Shown: positions 8,320-16,445 of the stretch, piece after piece
How the letters are laid out: each line of letters opens with the position of its first letter
Position numbering within the stretch: position 1 is the stretch's first letter
Source: Brevibacterium aurantiacum
Lineage (GTDB): Bacteria; Actinomycetota; Actinomycetes; Actinomycetales; Brevibacteriaceae
Length of the DNA stretch: 64,000 bases
Direction: 5' to 3'
Assembly (NCBI RefSeq): GCF_007558825.1
Contig: NZ_VLTK01000002.1
Location: 186,001-250,000 of the forward strand
The notes under the pieces: generated by a model
What the model saw: the letters and a program-made list of their open reading frames with translations, nothing else
Told to the model about the DNA's origin: nothing
Database searches by the model: none
Position numbers and translations under genes: made by a program

Positions 8320-9219
8320 TCATTCGGTGGGATTCAGTTGTGCTTTCGCTGCCTCTATATGGCCAGCATCGCCCGTCTGCAGTGCGTAGAGCCCGAGCTC
8401 GACCGGCGAAGTGGAGAACAGTTCGCCGCAGTGTTCGGCGAATTTCGGCCAGATCCTGCCGCCCTTGTCGACATAGCGTTTGATCGTCGCGTCGAAGACC
8501 TCGGTCGAGACGCTGGCGTGATGGAACATGAAGTCTCGTGCAGGATCCCCGATGGCGGCGGTCGTCCAGTCGAGAATGCTGAGATTGCTCTCACCGTCCA
8601 TGAGCTGATGTGCCGGATAGACCTCACCGTGGGTCACCGTCGTCCATTCAGGCCAGTAGCTGTCGTCGTCGAGCCACTCGGCCCACCGTTCACGCAAACT
8701 CTGGGCCACATCGAACTCAGCCACGACGCGAGCGATGTCATCACTCTTGCGCTGCCTGACCTCGGCGGGGGAGTACTCAGCGATGCCCGAGGGGCGAACG
8801 ACCGAGGGATCGACGGAGTGGAGCTCAGCGAGGAAATCGCCGAGGGATTCGGCATACTCGCGCGACTCGAGGTCGAAGTGCCATTGCGGCTGACCCTGCT
8901 CATCGATCGTCAGCCCAGGTTTGCCGGGCAGAAGCGGGTAGGCGATGAGGTCGTCAGTGTGGACCTGCCAATCGGGGACCGCGACACTGAGATGGGGTGC
9001 GATGGACCGCAGAAAACGCCCCTCGACGGCGGCTCGATCGGTGACGTCTGGGCGACGTGGGATCCTCAGCACCCACGACCGGCCATCGACCGCCTCGGCG
9101 ATGGCGACCTGGAAATCGAGACCCAGCTCATTGACGGTGATGGTCTCGAGGACGATGTCGAGTCCATGGCTCGAGGCCAGGTCGCGGATTGCGGCTGTGC
9201 CGGCGGAGTGCATCTGCAT
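8320..9219 (-). CDS. mph: Macrolide 2'-phosphotransferase
   Basis: 299 residues, the standard length for Mph enzymes, which phosphorylate the 2'-hydroxyl of macrolide desosamine using a nucleotide triphosphate. The aminoglycoside-phosphotransferase-like fold is seen in the loop THGEVYPAH (residues 196-204) and the metal-binding ILDW (D217), followed by GDPARDF. Glutamate 199 replaces the Asp of the commoner HGD motif. The start at 9219 has AGGA about 11 bases upstream; an ATG at 9213 is possible. It lies 71 bases after the KDG kinase gene on the same strand and has no mobile-element flanks, so it looks like an intrinsic chromosomal gene. Confidence 0.88.
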   Translation of the reverse strand: MQMHSAGTAAIRDLASSHGLDIVLETITVNELGLDFQVAIAEAVDGRSWVLRIPRRPDVTDRAAVEGRFLRSIAPHLSVAVPDWQVHTDDLIAYPLLPGKPGLTIDEQGQPQWHFDLESREYAESLGDFLAELHSVDPSVVRPSGIAEYSPAEVRQRKSDDIARVVAEFDVAQSLRERWAEWLDDDSYWPEWTTVTHGEVYPAHQLMDGESNLSILDWTTAAIGDPARDFMFHHASVSTEVFDATIKRYVDKGGRIWPKFAEHCGELFSTSPVELGLYALQTGDAGHIEAAKAQLNPTE

Positions 9220-9222
9220 GCT

Positions 9223-9261
9223 TCACAGCTTCCTGGTCGGGACAGACAAATGCAAGAGCAC
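9223..9261 (-). promoter_or_regulatory. Possible 12-codon leader ORF before mph
   Basis: A GTG-initiated frame reads M-L-L-H-L-S-V-P-T-R-K-L and stops three bases before the mph ATG. Inducible macrolide-resistance genes are often preceded by such leader peptides. No clear ribosome-binding site precedes it, so it may be chance. Confidence 0.2.
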
Positions 9262-9290
9262 GAACGATGAGCTCTGCTGCTGCCGCGGTC

Positions 9291-10292
9291 CTAGCGCTGC
9301 ACAGGGTCCGCACCGGAATCGAGGAACTCATCAAGCTCCGCCGGAGTGGGTGAGGCCTCCCAATCCCCGGGGATCGTGCACATGAGCGCGCCGCAGGCAT
9401 TCGCCCGGGCCAACTTCTGCTCGATCGTCCATCCTTGCACATCTCCGCTGAGATAGCCGGCGACGAACGCATCACCGGCGCCGACGGTATCTACGACGTC
9501 GACCGTGTGGCCTGCCGCCGTGACGGAAGCACCTCCGTTGACGGACGTGGCCCCGAAGGCACCGCGCTTGACCACGACCTCGCGACGTCCATCGGGATCG
9601 AAGGAGCGGACCAAACCGGCGATCGCCTCGGCGCTGGTGGTCCCAAACGAGGTTCCCTCGCGCAACTGTGAAACAGGGGACACGAGGGCGATCTCTTCCG
9701 GTGACCCGAAGACGAGGTCCGCGTATCCACACACCTCGCCGATGGCTTCGGCTGCGACGCCGGGCTCAGCGAGGGAACACCGGTAGTTGATGTCCAGGCT
9801 GACCCGCACCCCGGCGTCATGAGCACGCCTGACGACGCTCAGACAGGTCCTGCGTGCCGACTCAGATAGCAGGGGAGTGATCCCCGTAAGATGAACAAGC
9901 GAAGCGTTCTCGACGACCCCGGCCGCGATGTCGGCGGGAGAGAGCCGCGAACCTGCAGAATTCGAACGATAGTAGGTCACCCGTGAGGTGCCGCGACCAC
10001 GGAACTCCTTGAGCATGAGGCCGGTGGGGACATCCGGATCAAGAGTCGCACGAACATCGACTCCCTCGCCGCGGATCTCCCGCACTACGCGGTTGCCCAG
10101 CGAATCATCGCCGACACGACCCACCCAGGACACTGGAATGCCGAGCCTGGCCAATCCGACAGCGACATTCGACTCGGCCCCGCCGATGCCGATGGTTGTC
10201 TGAGCCACATGGGCAAAGGATCCGGTCTGAGCACCTGAGAACAGGCCCATGGTCTCGCCGAGAGTGAGTACAGAGCCGCTCGTGTTGGCCAT
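9291..10292 (-). CDS. kdgK: 2-keto-3-deoxygluconate kinase (PfkB family)
   Basis: 333 residues with the PfkB/ribokinase fold. The N-terminal GGAESNVAVGLARLG binds sugar, and the C-terminal DTVGAGDAF (residues 268-276) carries the catalytic Asp and the anion hole. Phosphorylation of KDG to KDPG is inferred from the adjoining genes: the KDPG aldolase stop shares a base with this ATG (TGATG), and mannonate dehydratase is further upstream in the same operon. It supplies the last intermediate for cleavage to pyruvate and glyceraldehyde 3-phosphate. Other sugar kinases share the fold, but the context makes KDG kinase much the best call. Confidence 0.9.
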   Translation of the reverse strand: MANTSGSVLTLGETMGLFSGAQTGSFAHVAQTTIGIGGAESNVAVGLARLGIPVSWVGRVGDDSLGNRVVREIRGEGVDVRATLDPDVPTGLMLKEFRGRGTSRVTYYRSNSAGSRLSPADIAAGVVENASLVHLTGITPLLSESARRTCLSVVRRAHDAGVRVSLDINYRCSLAEPGVAAEAIGEVCGYADLVFGSPEEIALVSPVSQLREGTSFGTTSAEAIAGLVRSFDPDGRREVVVKRGAFGATSVNGGASVTAAGHTVDVVDTVGAGDAFVAGYLSGDVQGWTIEQKLARANACGALMCTIPGDWEASPTPAELDEFLDSGADPVQR

Positions 10293-10936
10293 CAGAAATC
10301 ACTTCCGGCACACAGATCGACGAAGGCGCGGCCACGATCGGCAAGTGCACTCAGATCGCCGCCGGCCAGAGCATCACCGAGCAGCGGCCCACCGACGCTG
10401 ACCGCAGCCGCACCGGCACGAAGCCACTGGGCCGCCGACTCCAGGTCGACGCCACCTGACGGAACTACGACCATATCTGGAAACGGTCCCCGCAGATCCT
10501 TGACGTAACCTGCACCGAGGCGACCGGCCGGAAACACCTTGACCGCGGCAACTCCGCGACTCCACGTCGAGAACAGCTCACTGGGAGTGAACCCGCCGGG
10601 AATGAGCGGGACACCGGTCTTCAAGCCACGGTCGATGACAGAAGGGTCGGTGACCGGAGTGACAAGGTAATTCGCTCCCGCACTGATGGCTTGGTTCAAC
10701 TGATCGGGTGCGGTGACAGTACCGATCCCGAAGTCCACCTCCTCGCCATACTGCTGTGTGAGGGAAGGAAGCAGGCCAAAGACGCCAGGGGTGGTGAGGG
10801 TGAGCTCGAAACTGCGCACACCCTGCTCCGCCAGCGTTTCGATGACCGGGGGCAGATCCTCCGATCGATTTCCCCGGAGGACGACGACGAGTCGGGATTC
10901 GGCGGTAGCCTGAGGCAGCACCTGACGGTTGTTCAT
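10292..10936 (-). CDS. eda: KDPG aldolase
   Basis: 214 residues. Key residues match the class I aldolase: E44 in SFELTLTT, the phosphate-binding GTVT near residue 72, GGFTPSE near 114, and Schiff-base K133 in VKVFPA. It cleaves 2-keto-3-deoxy-6-phosphogluconate to pyruvate and glyceraldehyde 3-phosphate. The ATG at 10936 is chosen because the product then begins MNNRQVL like other Eda proteins and AGAAAGAG lies upstream; a GTG at 10954 overlapping the mannonate dehydratase stop is the alternative. It is coupled to kdgK downstream. Confidence 0.92.
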   Translation of the reverse strand: MNNRQVLPQATAESRLVVVLRGNRSEDLPPVIETLAEQGVRSFELTLTTPGVFGLLPSLTQQYGEEVDFGIGTVTAPDQLNQAISAGANYLVTPVTDPSVIDRGLKTGVPLIPGGFTPSELFSTWSRGVAAVKVFPAGRLGAGYVKDLRGPFPDMVVVPSGGVDLESAAQWLRAGAAAVSVGGPLLGDALAGGDLSALADRGRAFVDLCAGSDF

Positions 10937-10950
10937 CTGGGGTCTCTTTC

Positions 10951-12195
10951 TCACCAGTCGTGGAGGCTGCCGTCTTGAAGACGGTTCACCGGAAGGTACG
11001 CGGCAGTGTACGGGTGTTCGGCCGCGAGCTGTTCGTCGAGTTCGACTCCGAGGCCGGGTGCTTCGCCGGGGTGGAGGAATCCGCTGTCGAAGGTGTAGGA
11101 GGTCTTGAAGACCTCGAGTGTCGCGTCGCTGTGCGGCATGTACTCCTGGATCCCGAAGTTGTGGATGGCCAGGCCGAGGTGCATGTTGGCGGCCATGCCG
11201 ACAGGGGAGACATCCGTGGGACCGTGCAGACCCGAGCGGATGCCGTAGATATCGGCGAAATCGAGGATCTTCTTCATCGCAGTGATCCCACCAGTGTGAG
11301 TGGTCGAGGAGCGCACATAGTCGATGAGCCGATCGGTGATGAGCGTCTGATAGTCGTAGACGGAATTGAACACTTCACCCGTGGCCAGTGGTGTTGTCGA
11401 GTGCTGCCGGATGAGACGGACGGCTTCCTGGTCCTCGGCAGGGGTCGAATCCTCGAGCCAGAACAGATCGTAGGGTTCGAGCGACTTCGCCAGTCGTGCC
11501 GCTTCGATGGGGGAAAGACGGTGGTGGGCGTCGTGGAGCAGGCTCAGTCCGGGCCCGAACTCCTCGCGGACCTGGGCAAAGATCTGCGGAACATGGCGCA
11601 GATAGGAATGAGTGTCCCAGTCCTCTTCTTCCGGGCGGGTCGCAGCCGTTCCGTCTGCGGCACGGTGGGCCGGCTCGTAGTCGTACTTCTCGCCCGGCTT
11701 CGCTGTCGCCGAGACCCCGTAGACCGTGTCCAGACCCGGTACTCCGGTCTGAACGCGAATCGCGGTATATCCCTGATCCACGTATCCGCGCATCGCTGCC
11801 GACAGGGTCGCATAGTCGTTTCCGGAGGCATGGGCATAGACCCGCAGAGCGTTGCGGCTTGCTCCGCCGAGGAGCTGGTAGAGGGGCACGCCGGCACGTT
11901 TGGCCTTGATGTCCCACAATGCCATGTCGACAGCGGCGATCGCACACATCGTCACGGGGCCTCGGCGCCAATACGCTCCTCGGTAGAGGTACTGCCACGT
12001 ATCCTCGATGCGGTTCTCGTCGCGACCGATGAGCGTGGATGCGAGATGGTCGCTCAGGTATGACGCGACGGAGAGCTCGCGACCGTTGAGGGTGGCATCA
12101 CCCCACCCGACGAATCCGTCGTCGGTGGTGATCTTCAGTGTGACGAAGTTGCGTCCGGGACTGGTGATGATGATTTCGGCTTTCGAAATGCTCAC
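10951..12195 (-). CDS. manD: D-mannonate dehydratase, enolase superfamily (ManD/RspA)
   Basis: 414 residues, GTG start with AAAGGA upstream. Enolase-superfamily acid-sugar dehydratase features are visible: [25 protein letters not shown] in the barrel, [11 protein letters not shown] with the metal-ligand Asp and catalytic His of the ManD subgroup, [10 protein letters not shown], and TGEVFNS. It converts D-mannonate to 2-keto-3-deoxygluconate, which KdgK and Eda (immediately downstream) then process. The gene is not the unrelated UxuA-type mannonate dehydratase. Low-efficiency ManD enzymes are known to work in L-gulonate catabolism together with RspB and UxuB homologues, which are also encoded here. 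Confidence 0.9.
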   Translation of the reverse strand: MSISKAEIIITSPGRNFVTLKITTDDGFVGWGDATLNGRELSVASYLSDHLASTLIGRDENRIEDTWQYLYRGAYWRRGPVTMCAIAAVDMALWDIKAKRAGVPLYQLLGGASRNALRVYAHASGNDYATLSAAMRGYVDQGYTAIRVQTGVPGLDTVYGVSATAKPGEKYDYEPAHRAADGTAATRPEEEDWDTHSYLRHVPQIFAQVREEFGPGLSLLHDAHHRLSPIEAARLAKSLEPYDLFWLEDSTPAEDQEAVRLIRQHSTTPLATGEVFNSVYDYQTLITDRLIDYVRSSTTHTGGITAMKKILDFADIYGIRSGLHGPTDVSPVGMAANMHLGLAIHNFGIQEYMPHSDATLEVFKTSYTFDSGFLHPGEAPGLGVELDEQLAAEHPYTAAYLPVNRLQDGSLHDW

Positions 12196-12271
12196 AGCGG
12201 CAGTGTCCTTTCGAGAACCGCCGACCGGCGGTGGCGATTGATAGGTGGAGTGTATTCAGAGGCCATCGCGG

Positions 12272-13672
12272 TCAGACTGCGTTTCGCGGATCGCGCAGGT
12301 CACGGCCAGCGACCTCAGGCATGAGGAATGTTCCGATGAGCGGGCAGACGGTGAAGAACGCGAGCATGACGGCCACGGGGACCCATGAGCCAGTGGTGGC
12401 GCCCACCCATGCTGCGGCAATGACTGGACCGATGCCTGTCGCTATCATGGCCGCGATCTCACGGATGATTCCGGTTGAGGCATAACGATGGCGTGAGCCG
12501 AAGATCTCCGGCAGGGTGAGGTTCTCCAACGAGGCCAAAGCCATGACGGATACATTGTGCATAACGACGTAGGCGATGAGCAGGGTCGGCATCTGGGCAC
12601 CGGAGATTGCCATCATCGTGGGGACGATGAGAATGAGCGAAATGATGCTCATCACCTGGTACATGCGGCGTCGGCCGAACTTGTCGCCGAGGGCGCCGAC
12701 GATCGGGACAGTCGCGAAAGCGACCAGGGAGGACACGATGACAACGGTCGTGCCGACCGACGGTGACATGGCGAGGGTGATGGTGATGAACGAGACCATG
12801 TAGGTCTGCAGGATTCCCGAGTTTCCTGCCTGTCCGAAGCGAAGGAGGAAGGCCGGCACCATGGCACGCCACTTCTTCTGTTCGAGGGCTTCGAGCATGA
12901 CGGAGTCATTTTCGGCGGTCGCTTTGGCACGAGTCTCGTCCTTGGACAGTGCGACTCCCTGGTCGACGTGGGTACTCTCCTCGAAGACCGGACTCTCCTT
13001 GAGCCGGTAGCGGATCCACACTGCGAAGACGAGGATGAGCGCGCTGGCGAGGAACGGGATCCGCCACCCCCAGCTGAGCAACTGCTCTTCGGAGAGCACG
13101 GCGACGAGGATACCCCAGATGGCCGAGGCGCCGAGGGTTCCGCAATTGGTTCCAAGGGCCACGAGTGAAGCAATGACTCCGCGTCGGTCCTTTGGGGCAT
13201 ATTCAGCGAGCATGACACCGGCGCCGGAGATCTCCGCACCCGCGCCGAAACCCTGGACCAAGCGGAGAACGACAAGGAGGATGGGAGCGAGAATTCCGAC
13301 CTGATGGGCAGTGGGGAGCGCCCCGATGAGCGTCGTGGCACCACCCATGAGAGCGATCGTGATGAACAGAATCTTTGTGCGTCCGATCCTGTCACCAAGG
13401 CGACCGAAGTACCAGGCGCCCAACGGCCGGGCCAGGTAGCCGACAGCATAGGTCGCCATTGCCGACACGACCGCGAGTGCGGGGCTTTCACCGACGAAGA
13501 ACAACTGACCGAAGACGAGTGCTGCTGCCAGCGAATAGAGCTGGAAGTCCATGAACTCGAGTGCGGTACCCAACCAGCCGGACATGGCGGCGCGCACAAG
13601 ATCTCCAGTGCTGCGTTTTGCCTCTGCGGGCGAGGTGCCGCCCGCAGCAGATGGGTTGGTGGAAGTCGACAT
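12272..13672 (-). CDS. MFS transporter, metabolite:H+ symporter (MHS) family
   Basis: 466 residues with 12 predicted membrane spans and the cytosolic loop motif YFGRLGDRIGRTKIL after helix 2. The helix 4-5 region VLRLVQGFGAGAEISGAGVMLAEYAP is diagnostic of the MHS family (ShiA, KgtP and ProP relatives). The ATG start has AGGAGG seven bases upstream. It lies between the RspB-like dehydrogenase and manD genes, so it is the probable importer of the sugar acid (gulonate, idonate or a hexuronate). A CCGCC-GACC-GGCGG hairpin lies in the 76-base gap before manD and might modulate read-through. Confidence 0.9.
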   Translation of the reverse strand: MSTSTNPSAAGGTSPAEAKRSTGDLVRAAMSGWLGTALEFMDFQLYSLAAALVFGQLFFVGESPALAVVSAMATYAVGYLARPLGAWYFGRLGDRIGRTKILFITIALMGGATTLIGALPTAHQVGILAPILLVVLRLVQGFGAGAEISGAGVMLAEYAPKDRRGVIASLVALGTNCGTLGASAIWGILVAVLSEEQLLSWGWRIPFLASALILVFAVWIRYRLKESPVFEESTHVDQGVALSKDETRAKATAENDSVMLEALEQKKWRAMVPAFLLRFGQAGNSGILQTYMVSFITITLAMSPSVGTTVVIVSSLVAFATVPIVGALGDKFGRRRMYQVMSIISLILIVPTMMAISGAQMPTLLIAYVVMHNVSVMALASLENLTLPEIFGSRHRYASTGIIREIAAMIATGIGPVIAAAWVGATTGSWVPVAVMLAFFTVCPLIGTFLMPEVAGRDLRDPRNAV

Positions 13673-13789
13673 CGTTGTTCCTCCTGTGGTGGTGCGGAAC
13701 CCTCGTTGGTGCCGCTGAACGTCTTGTAGGTGATGTAGCGGGTGATGCTGGGGACGTCGAAAATGACGAGCACTCTCGAGTCCAGGTTT

Positions 13790-14794
13790 CTAGAACTCGA
13801 TGAGAACCTTGCCGGACACGGCCGAGTCCTTCGCGATCTCAAATGCGGAGACAGCCTCGGCAGCAGGAAGGACGTGCGTGACGACCGCCGCAGCCGCAGA
13901 GTCCGCCGTGAGCATTTCGATCGCATCGTCGATCTCAGTGCTGAAGCGGAAGGTGCCTCGCAATTGGATCTCCTTTGACACGAGTCCCGAGAGATTCACG
14001 GTGATGTCGGCGTCGGCGAGCGTTCCCACCTGAACGATGACACCGGCCCGGCTCGCTGAGGTGATGGCTTGGGAAAGTGAAGGCGGTGCAGCCGAGCATT
14101 CGAAGACGATGGGAAATGCAGTCGAGGGAATCTCATCCCTGCCGACAACGAAGGTCTCATCGGCGCCGAGGCTGCGGGCACGGTCAAGGGCGGATTCCTG
14201 GATGTCACCGACTGCGACGTGTTCCACACCGCGAGCTACGAGGGCAGCGACAATGAGGAGACCCACCGGGCCTGCCCCGAGGACGAGTGCCCGATTGCCC
14301 AACTGCTGCCCGGCGGTGGTGAGTGCGTGGAGCGCCACCCCGAGCGGTTCGGCCAGAGTGGCGTCGCGCAGGGACAGATTCGGCGGAAGTCTGCGCAGCA
14401 TGTGCTTCTCGACGAGGATGTACTCGGCTGCGGCACCTTGTCGGTGCGGGAAGCCTGCGGCGCTGCCGAGGTAGTCACCTCCGGGCCACAGATGAGGATG
14501 ATCCGCGATGTCGTCCTCTGGGGTGCCGTATCGTGCCGGGTGGACGGTGACGGGAGTCCCGGGCCCCCACTGCCCGGATGGGTCGCTCTCAACAAGGGCT
14601 GAGAGTTCGTGACCCGGAGTGAAAGGTTCGCGGATCAGGTTCTCGCCGTTCTTCCCGTGGAAATAGTAGTGCAGATCCGAGCCGCAGATGCCGACGAAGC
14701 GCACACGCAGCAGGACTTCGCCCGCACTGGGTTCGGGGACGGTTGTGTCATCGAATCGCATATCTTCGGCACCGTGGATGAATAGTGTCTTCAT
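13790..14794 (-). CDS. Zinc-dependent MDR dehydrogenase, L-idonate/L-gulonate 5-dehydrogenase-like (RspB/IdnD)
   Basis: 334 residues. The catalytic zinc site is visible as C37 (GICGSD) and H62-E63 (PGHE), and the Rossmann motif is LVLGAGPVGLLIVAA. The alignment region FGSAxxFPH of IdnD-type enzymes is present as LGSAAGFPH. The four cysteines of the structural zinc lobe, normally just before it, are absent. The ATG at 14794 has AGGAG upstream; earlier in-frame codons lie within the neighbouring uxuB gene. In the RspA-RspB pathway this enzyme oxidises L-gulonate to D-fructuronate, which the neighbouring reductase converts to D-mannonate. The substrate assignment rests on context. Confidence 0.85.
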   Translation of the reverse strand: MKTLFIHGAEDMRFDDTTVPEPSAGEVLLRVRFVGICGSDLHYYFHGKNGENLIREPFTPGHELSALVESDPSGQWGPGTPVTVHPARYGTPEDDIADHPHLWPGGDYLGSAAGFPHRQGAAAEYILVEKHMLRRLPPNLSLRDATLAEPLGVALHALTTAGQQLGNRALVLGAGPVGLLIVAALVARGVEHVAVGDIQESALDRARSLGADETFVVGRDEIPSTAFPIVFECSAAPPSLSQAITSASRAGVIVQVGTLADADITVNLSGLVSKEIQLRGTFRFSTEIDDAIEMLTADSAAAAVVTHVLPAAEAVSAFEIAKDSAVSGKVLIEF

Positions 14795-14811
14795 GGCGGA
14801 ATGCTCCTGTT

Positions 14812-16287
14812 TCAGCGTGCTGTGGAGATGTCGGCGACGGCGGCCCGTGGGCCCTTGCTGATGATGAGGGTGAGCAGCTGGGTCACTCGCGTCGTGAACG
14901 CGTCGTGACCGGCGAGCTCGCGGGGGAAGAAGCCTCCGTCGATAATTCGATGAACGTGATCGTAGATGGTCGTTGCTCCACAGACGGCTTCGGCGAGGGA
15001 CTTCCTGGCCGGTTCGACGATCGATGCTGCGAGTGGACCTGGAGAGAAGTCCAACGGCGGTGCGACACATGCGATCCATGCCGCTGTGCACAGGGCCAGG
15101 CTGTGTGGAACCGTGCCGCGTTCGAGATTGAACAGTGCCGCCTCGGGGATGCGTTGGAGGAGTTTGAGTGATCCGTCGGAGGCGACCTGAGTCGTAGCGT
15201 GTCCGATGAGGGGATTTCGCCAACGCGCGTCGAGTGCCGAGACATAGGCCTTGGCATCGAATCCAGTAGGGAGATTGATCGTCGGCAGGTAGTCGTGCTC
15301 GATTCCGCTGATGACAGCTTCCTGCACGAAGTCCAGACTCCATGCGGTGTCGATCGTGGCAGCATCGGAGAGGATACCGAGGTAGGCGATGAGTGAATGT
15401 GAGCCGTTGAGTAAGCGCAGTTTGACCAGCTCATAGGCTTCGACCTCGTCGGTGAAGAGCGCGCCTGCAGACTCCCATGACGGGCGTCCAGCGGCGAAGT
15501 CGTCTTCGAGGACCCACATGGAGAATTCCTCGGCAGGCACGGGGGAGAGGTCCGTGATTCCGAGTAGCTCGGCGACCTTGGCGCTGTGGGCATCGGTGGT
15601 CTTCGGTACGATCCGGTCGACCATCCCATTGGGGAAAGTCACCGATGACGCGACGAAGTCGACGACGTCAGAAGGTGCTCCGGTGGCATCGAGATATTGG
15701 GTGACGACGTCTCGAGTGACGTCTCCAGCCGACTGCAGATTGTCGCAGCTGAGGATGGTCATCGGCTCGCCGGTCTGAGCGCGGTGGCTGAGCCCACGGG
15801 CGATGAGGCCGATCGTCGACCTCGGCGTTGTGGTGCCTGCGATCTCAGCGGCGATGGCGGGGGAATCGACGGCGAGATCTCCGGTGGTGGGATCGCGTGT
15901 GTAGCCGGCTTCTGAGACCGTGAGGGTGACGATGCGATGTGCCGGATCGCTGATGGCGTCGATGACCGCATCCGGATCCGCCGAGGCGACGCCCGAGTTG
16001 CGATGGACATCGATGAGGCCCGCGCTTGCGCCGGACTCCGTCAGCTGGAGAACCGAGTAGAGATTGTCCTGAGCTTGCATTGGGTCAACGACACGAGCCG
16101 ATGAATGGGCGAACCCGCGGATTCCCCAATCGCCTCCGGCCGCAGCCATGGCCTGGGCAGTGTAGACCGCGGCGTGCGCGCGATGGAAATTCCCCAATCC
16201 GAGGTGGACGATGCCGGTGCGGTCTGAGGCGCAAGCCCCGATGAGGGAATCAAATGGTGCAGTGGAGCGGTCGAGTGCTGGTGTCAT
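14812..16287 (-). CDS. uxuB: D-mannonate oxidoreductase / fructuronate reductase (long-chain mannitol dehydrogenase family)
   Basis: 491 residues, the usual length. N-terminal HLGLGNFHRAHAAVYTAQ is the nucleotide-binding start of the polyol-specific long-chain dehydrogenases, and KLRLLNGSHSLIAYLG is the family catalytic signature with its Lys, Asn and His. It reduces D-fructuronate to D-mannonate with NADH. It is the first gene of the minus-strand sugar-acid operon and is divergent from the IclR gene across 158 bp containing two operator-like palindromes. The next gene follows after 17 bases. No uronate isomerase (UxaC) is in the window, so fructuronate probably comes from the RspB-like step. 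Confidence 0.9.
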   Translation of the reverse strand: MTPALDRSTAPFDSLIGACASDRTGIVHLGLGNFHRAHAAVYTAQAMAAAGGDWGIRGFAHSSARVVDPMQAQDNLYSVLQLTESGASAGLIDVHRNSGVASADPDAVIDAISDPAHRIVTLTVSEAGYTRDPTTGDLAVDSPAIAAEIAGTTTPRSTIGLIARGLSHRAQTGEPMTILSCDNLQSAGDVTRDVVTQYLDATGAPSDVVDFVASSVTFPNGMVDRIVPKTTDAHSAKVAELLGITDLSPVPAEEFSMWVLEDDFAAGRPSWESAGALFTDEVEAYELVKLRLLNGSHSLIAYLGILSDAATIDTAWSLDFVQEAVISGIEHDYLPTINLPTGFDAKAYVSALDARWRNPLIGHATTQVASDGSLKLLQRIPEAALFNLERGTVPHSLALCTAAWIACVAPPLDFSPGPLAASIVEPARKSLAEAVCGATTIYDHVHRIIDGGFFPRELAGHDAFTTRVTQLLTLIISKGPRAAVADISTAR

Positions 16288-16330
16288 GACGTCGTTGTCT
16301 CTCCCGGACGCGTTGCTATTGAACTAACGA

Positions 16331-16369
16331 CGTTTCGATATACGAAACGCAGATTTCGTTTAACAAAAT
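16331..16369. promoter_or_regulatory. Two tandem IclR-type operator candidates
   Basis: The first, at 16331-16349, is CGTTTCGATATACGAAACG: perfect 7-bp arms around 5 bp. The second, at 16353-16369, is ATTTCG-TTTAA-CAAAAT with five of six positions paired. Their centres are 21 bp apart, two helical turns, between the divergent uxuB and iclR-like genes. The size and layout match IclR-family (for example KdgR) sites; binding is inference. Confidence 0.6.
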
Positions 16370-16445
16370 GGACTGTACTCTGGGAGCGTACCCAGCGCAA
16401 GAACATGCCGGGTGCAGTGGACTTGAGTTCGGAAGCGAGGCAACG

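Noticed and set aside
7684-9270. 528-codon open frame on the plus strand opposite the oxidoreductase and mph genes
   Set aside because: It spans two clear minus-strand genes and the gap between them and shows no protein-like motif; an antisense shadow of high-GC codon use.
10960-12063. 367-codon plus-strand frame opposite manD
   Set aside because: The minus-strand frame encodes a complete mannonate dehydratase; the antisense frame has no recognisable features.
12196-12271. CCGCC-GACC-GGCGG hairpin between the MFS and manD genes as a full terminator
   Set aside because: Only five paired bases with a tight loop and no T-run, in the middle of a functionally continuous operon; noted under the MFS gene only.
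13790-15343. Longer version of the RspB-like gene with about 180 extra N-terminal codons
   Set aside because: The extra part lies inside uxuB in another frame and is Arg/Pro/Ser-rich; the real start at 14794 has a ribosome-binding site and a normal N-terminus.
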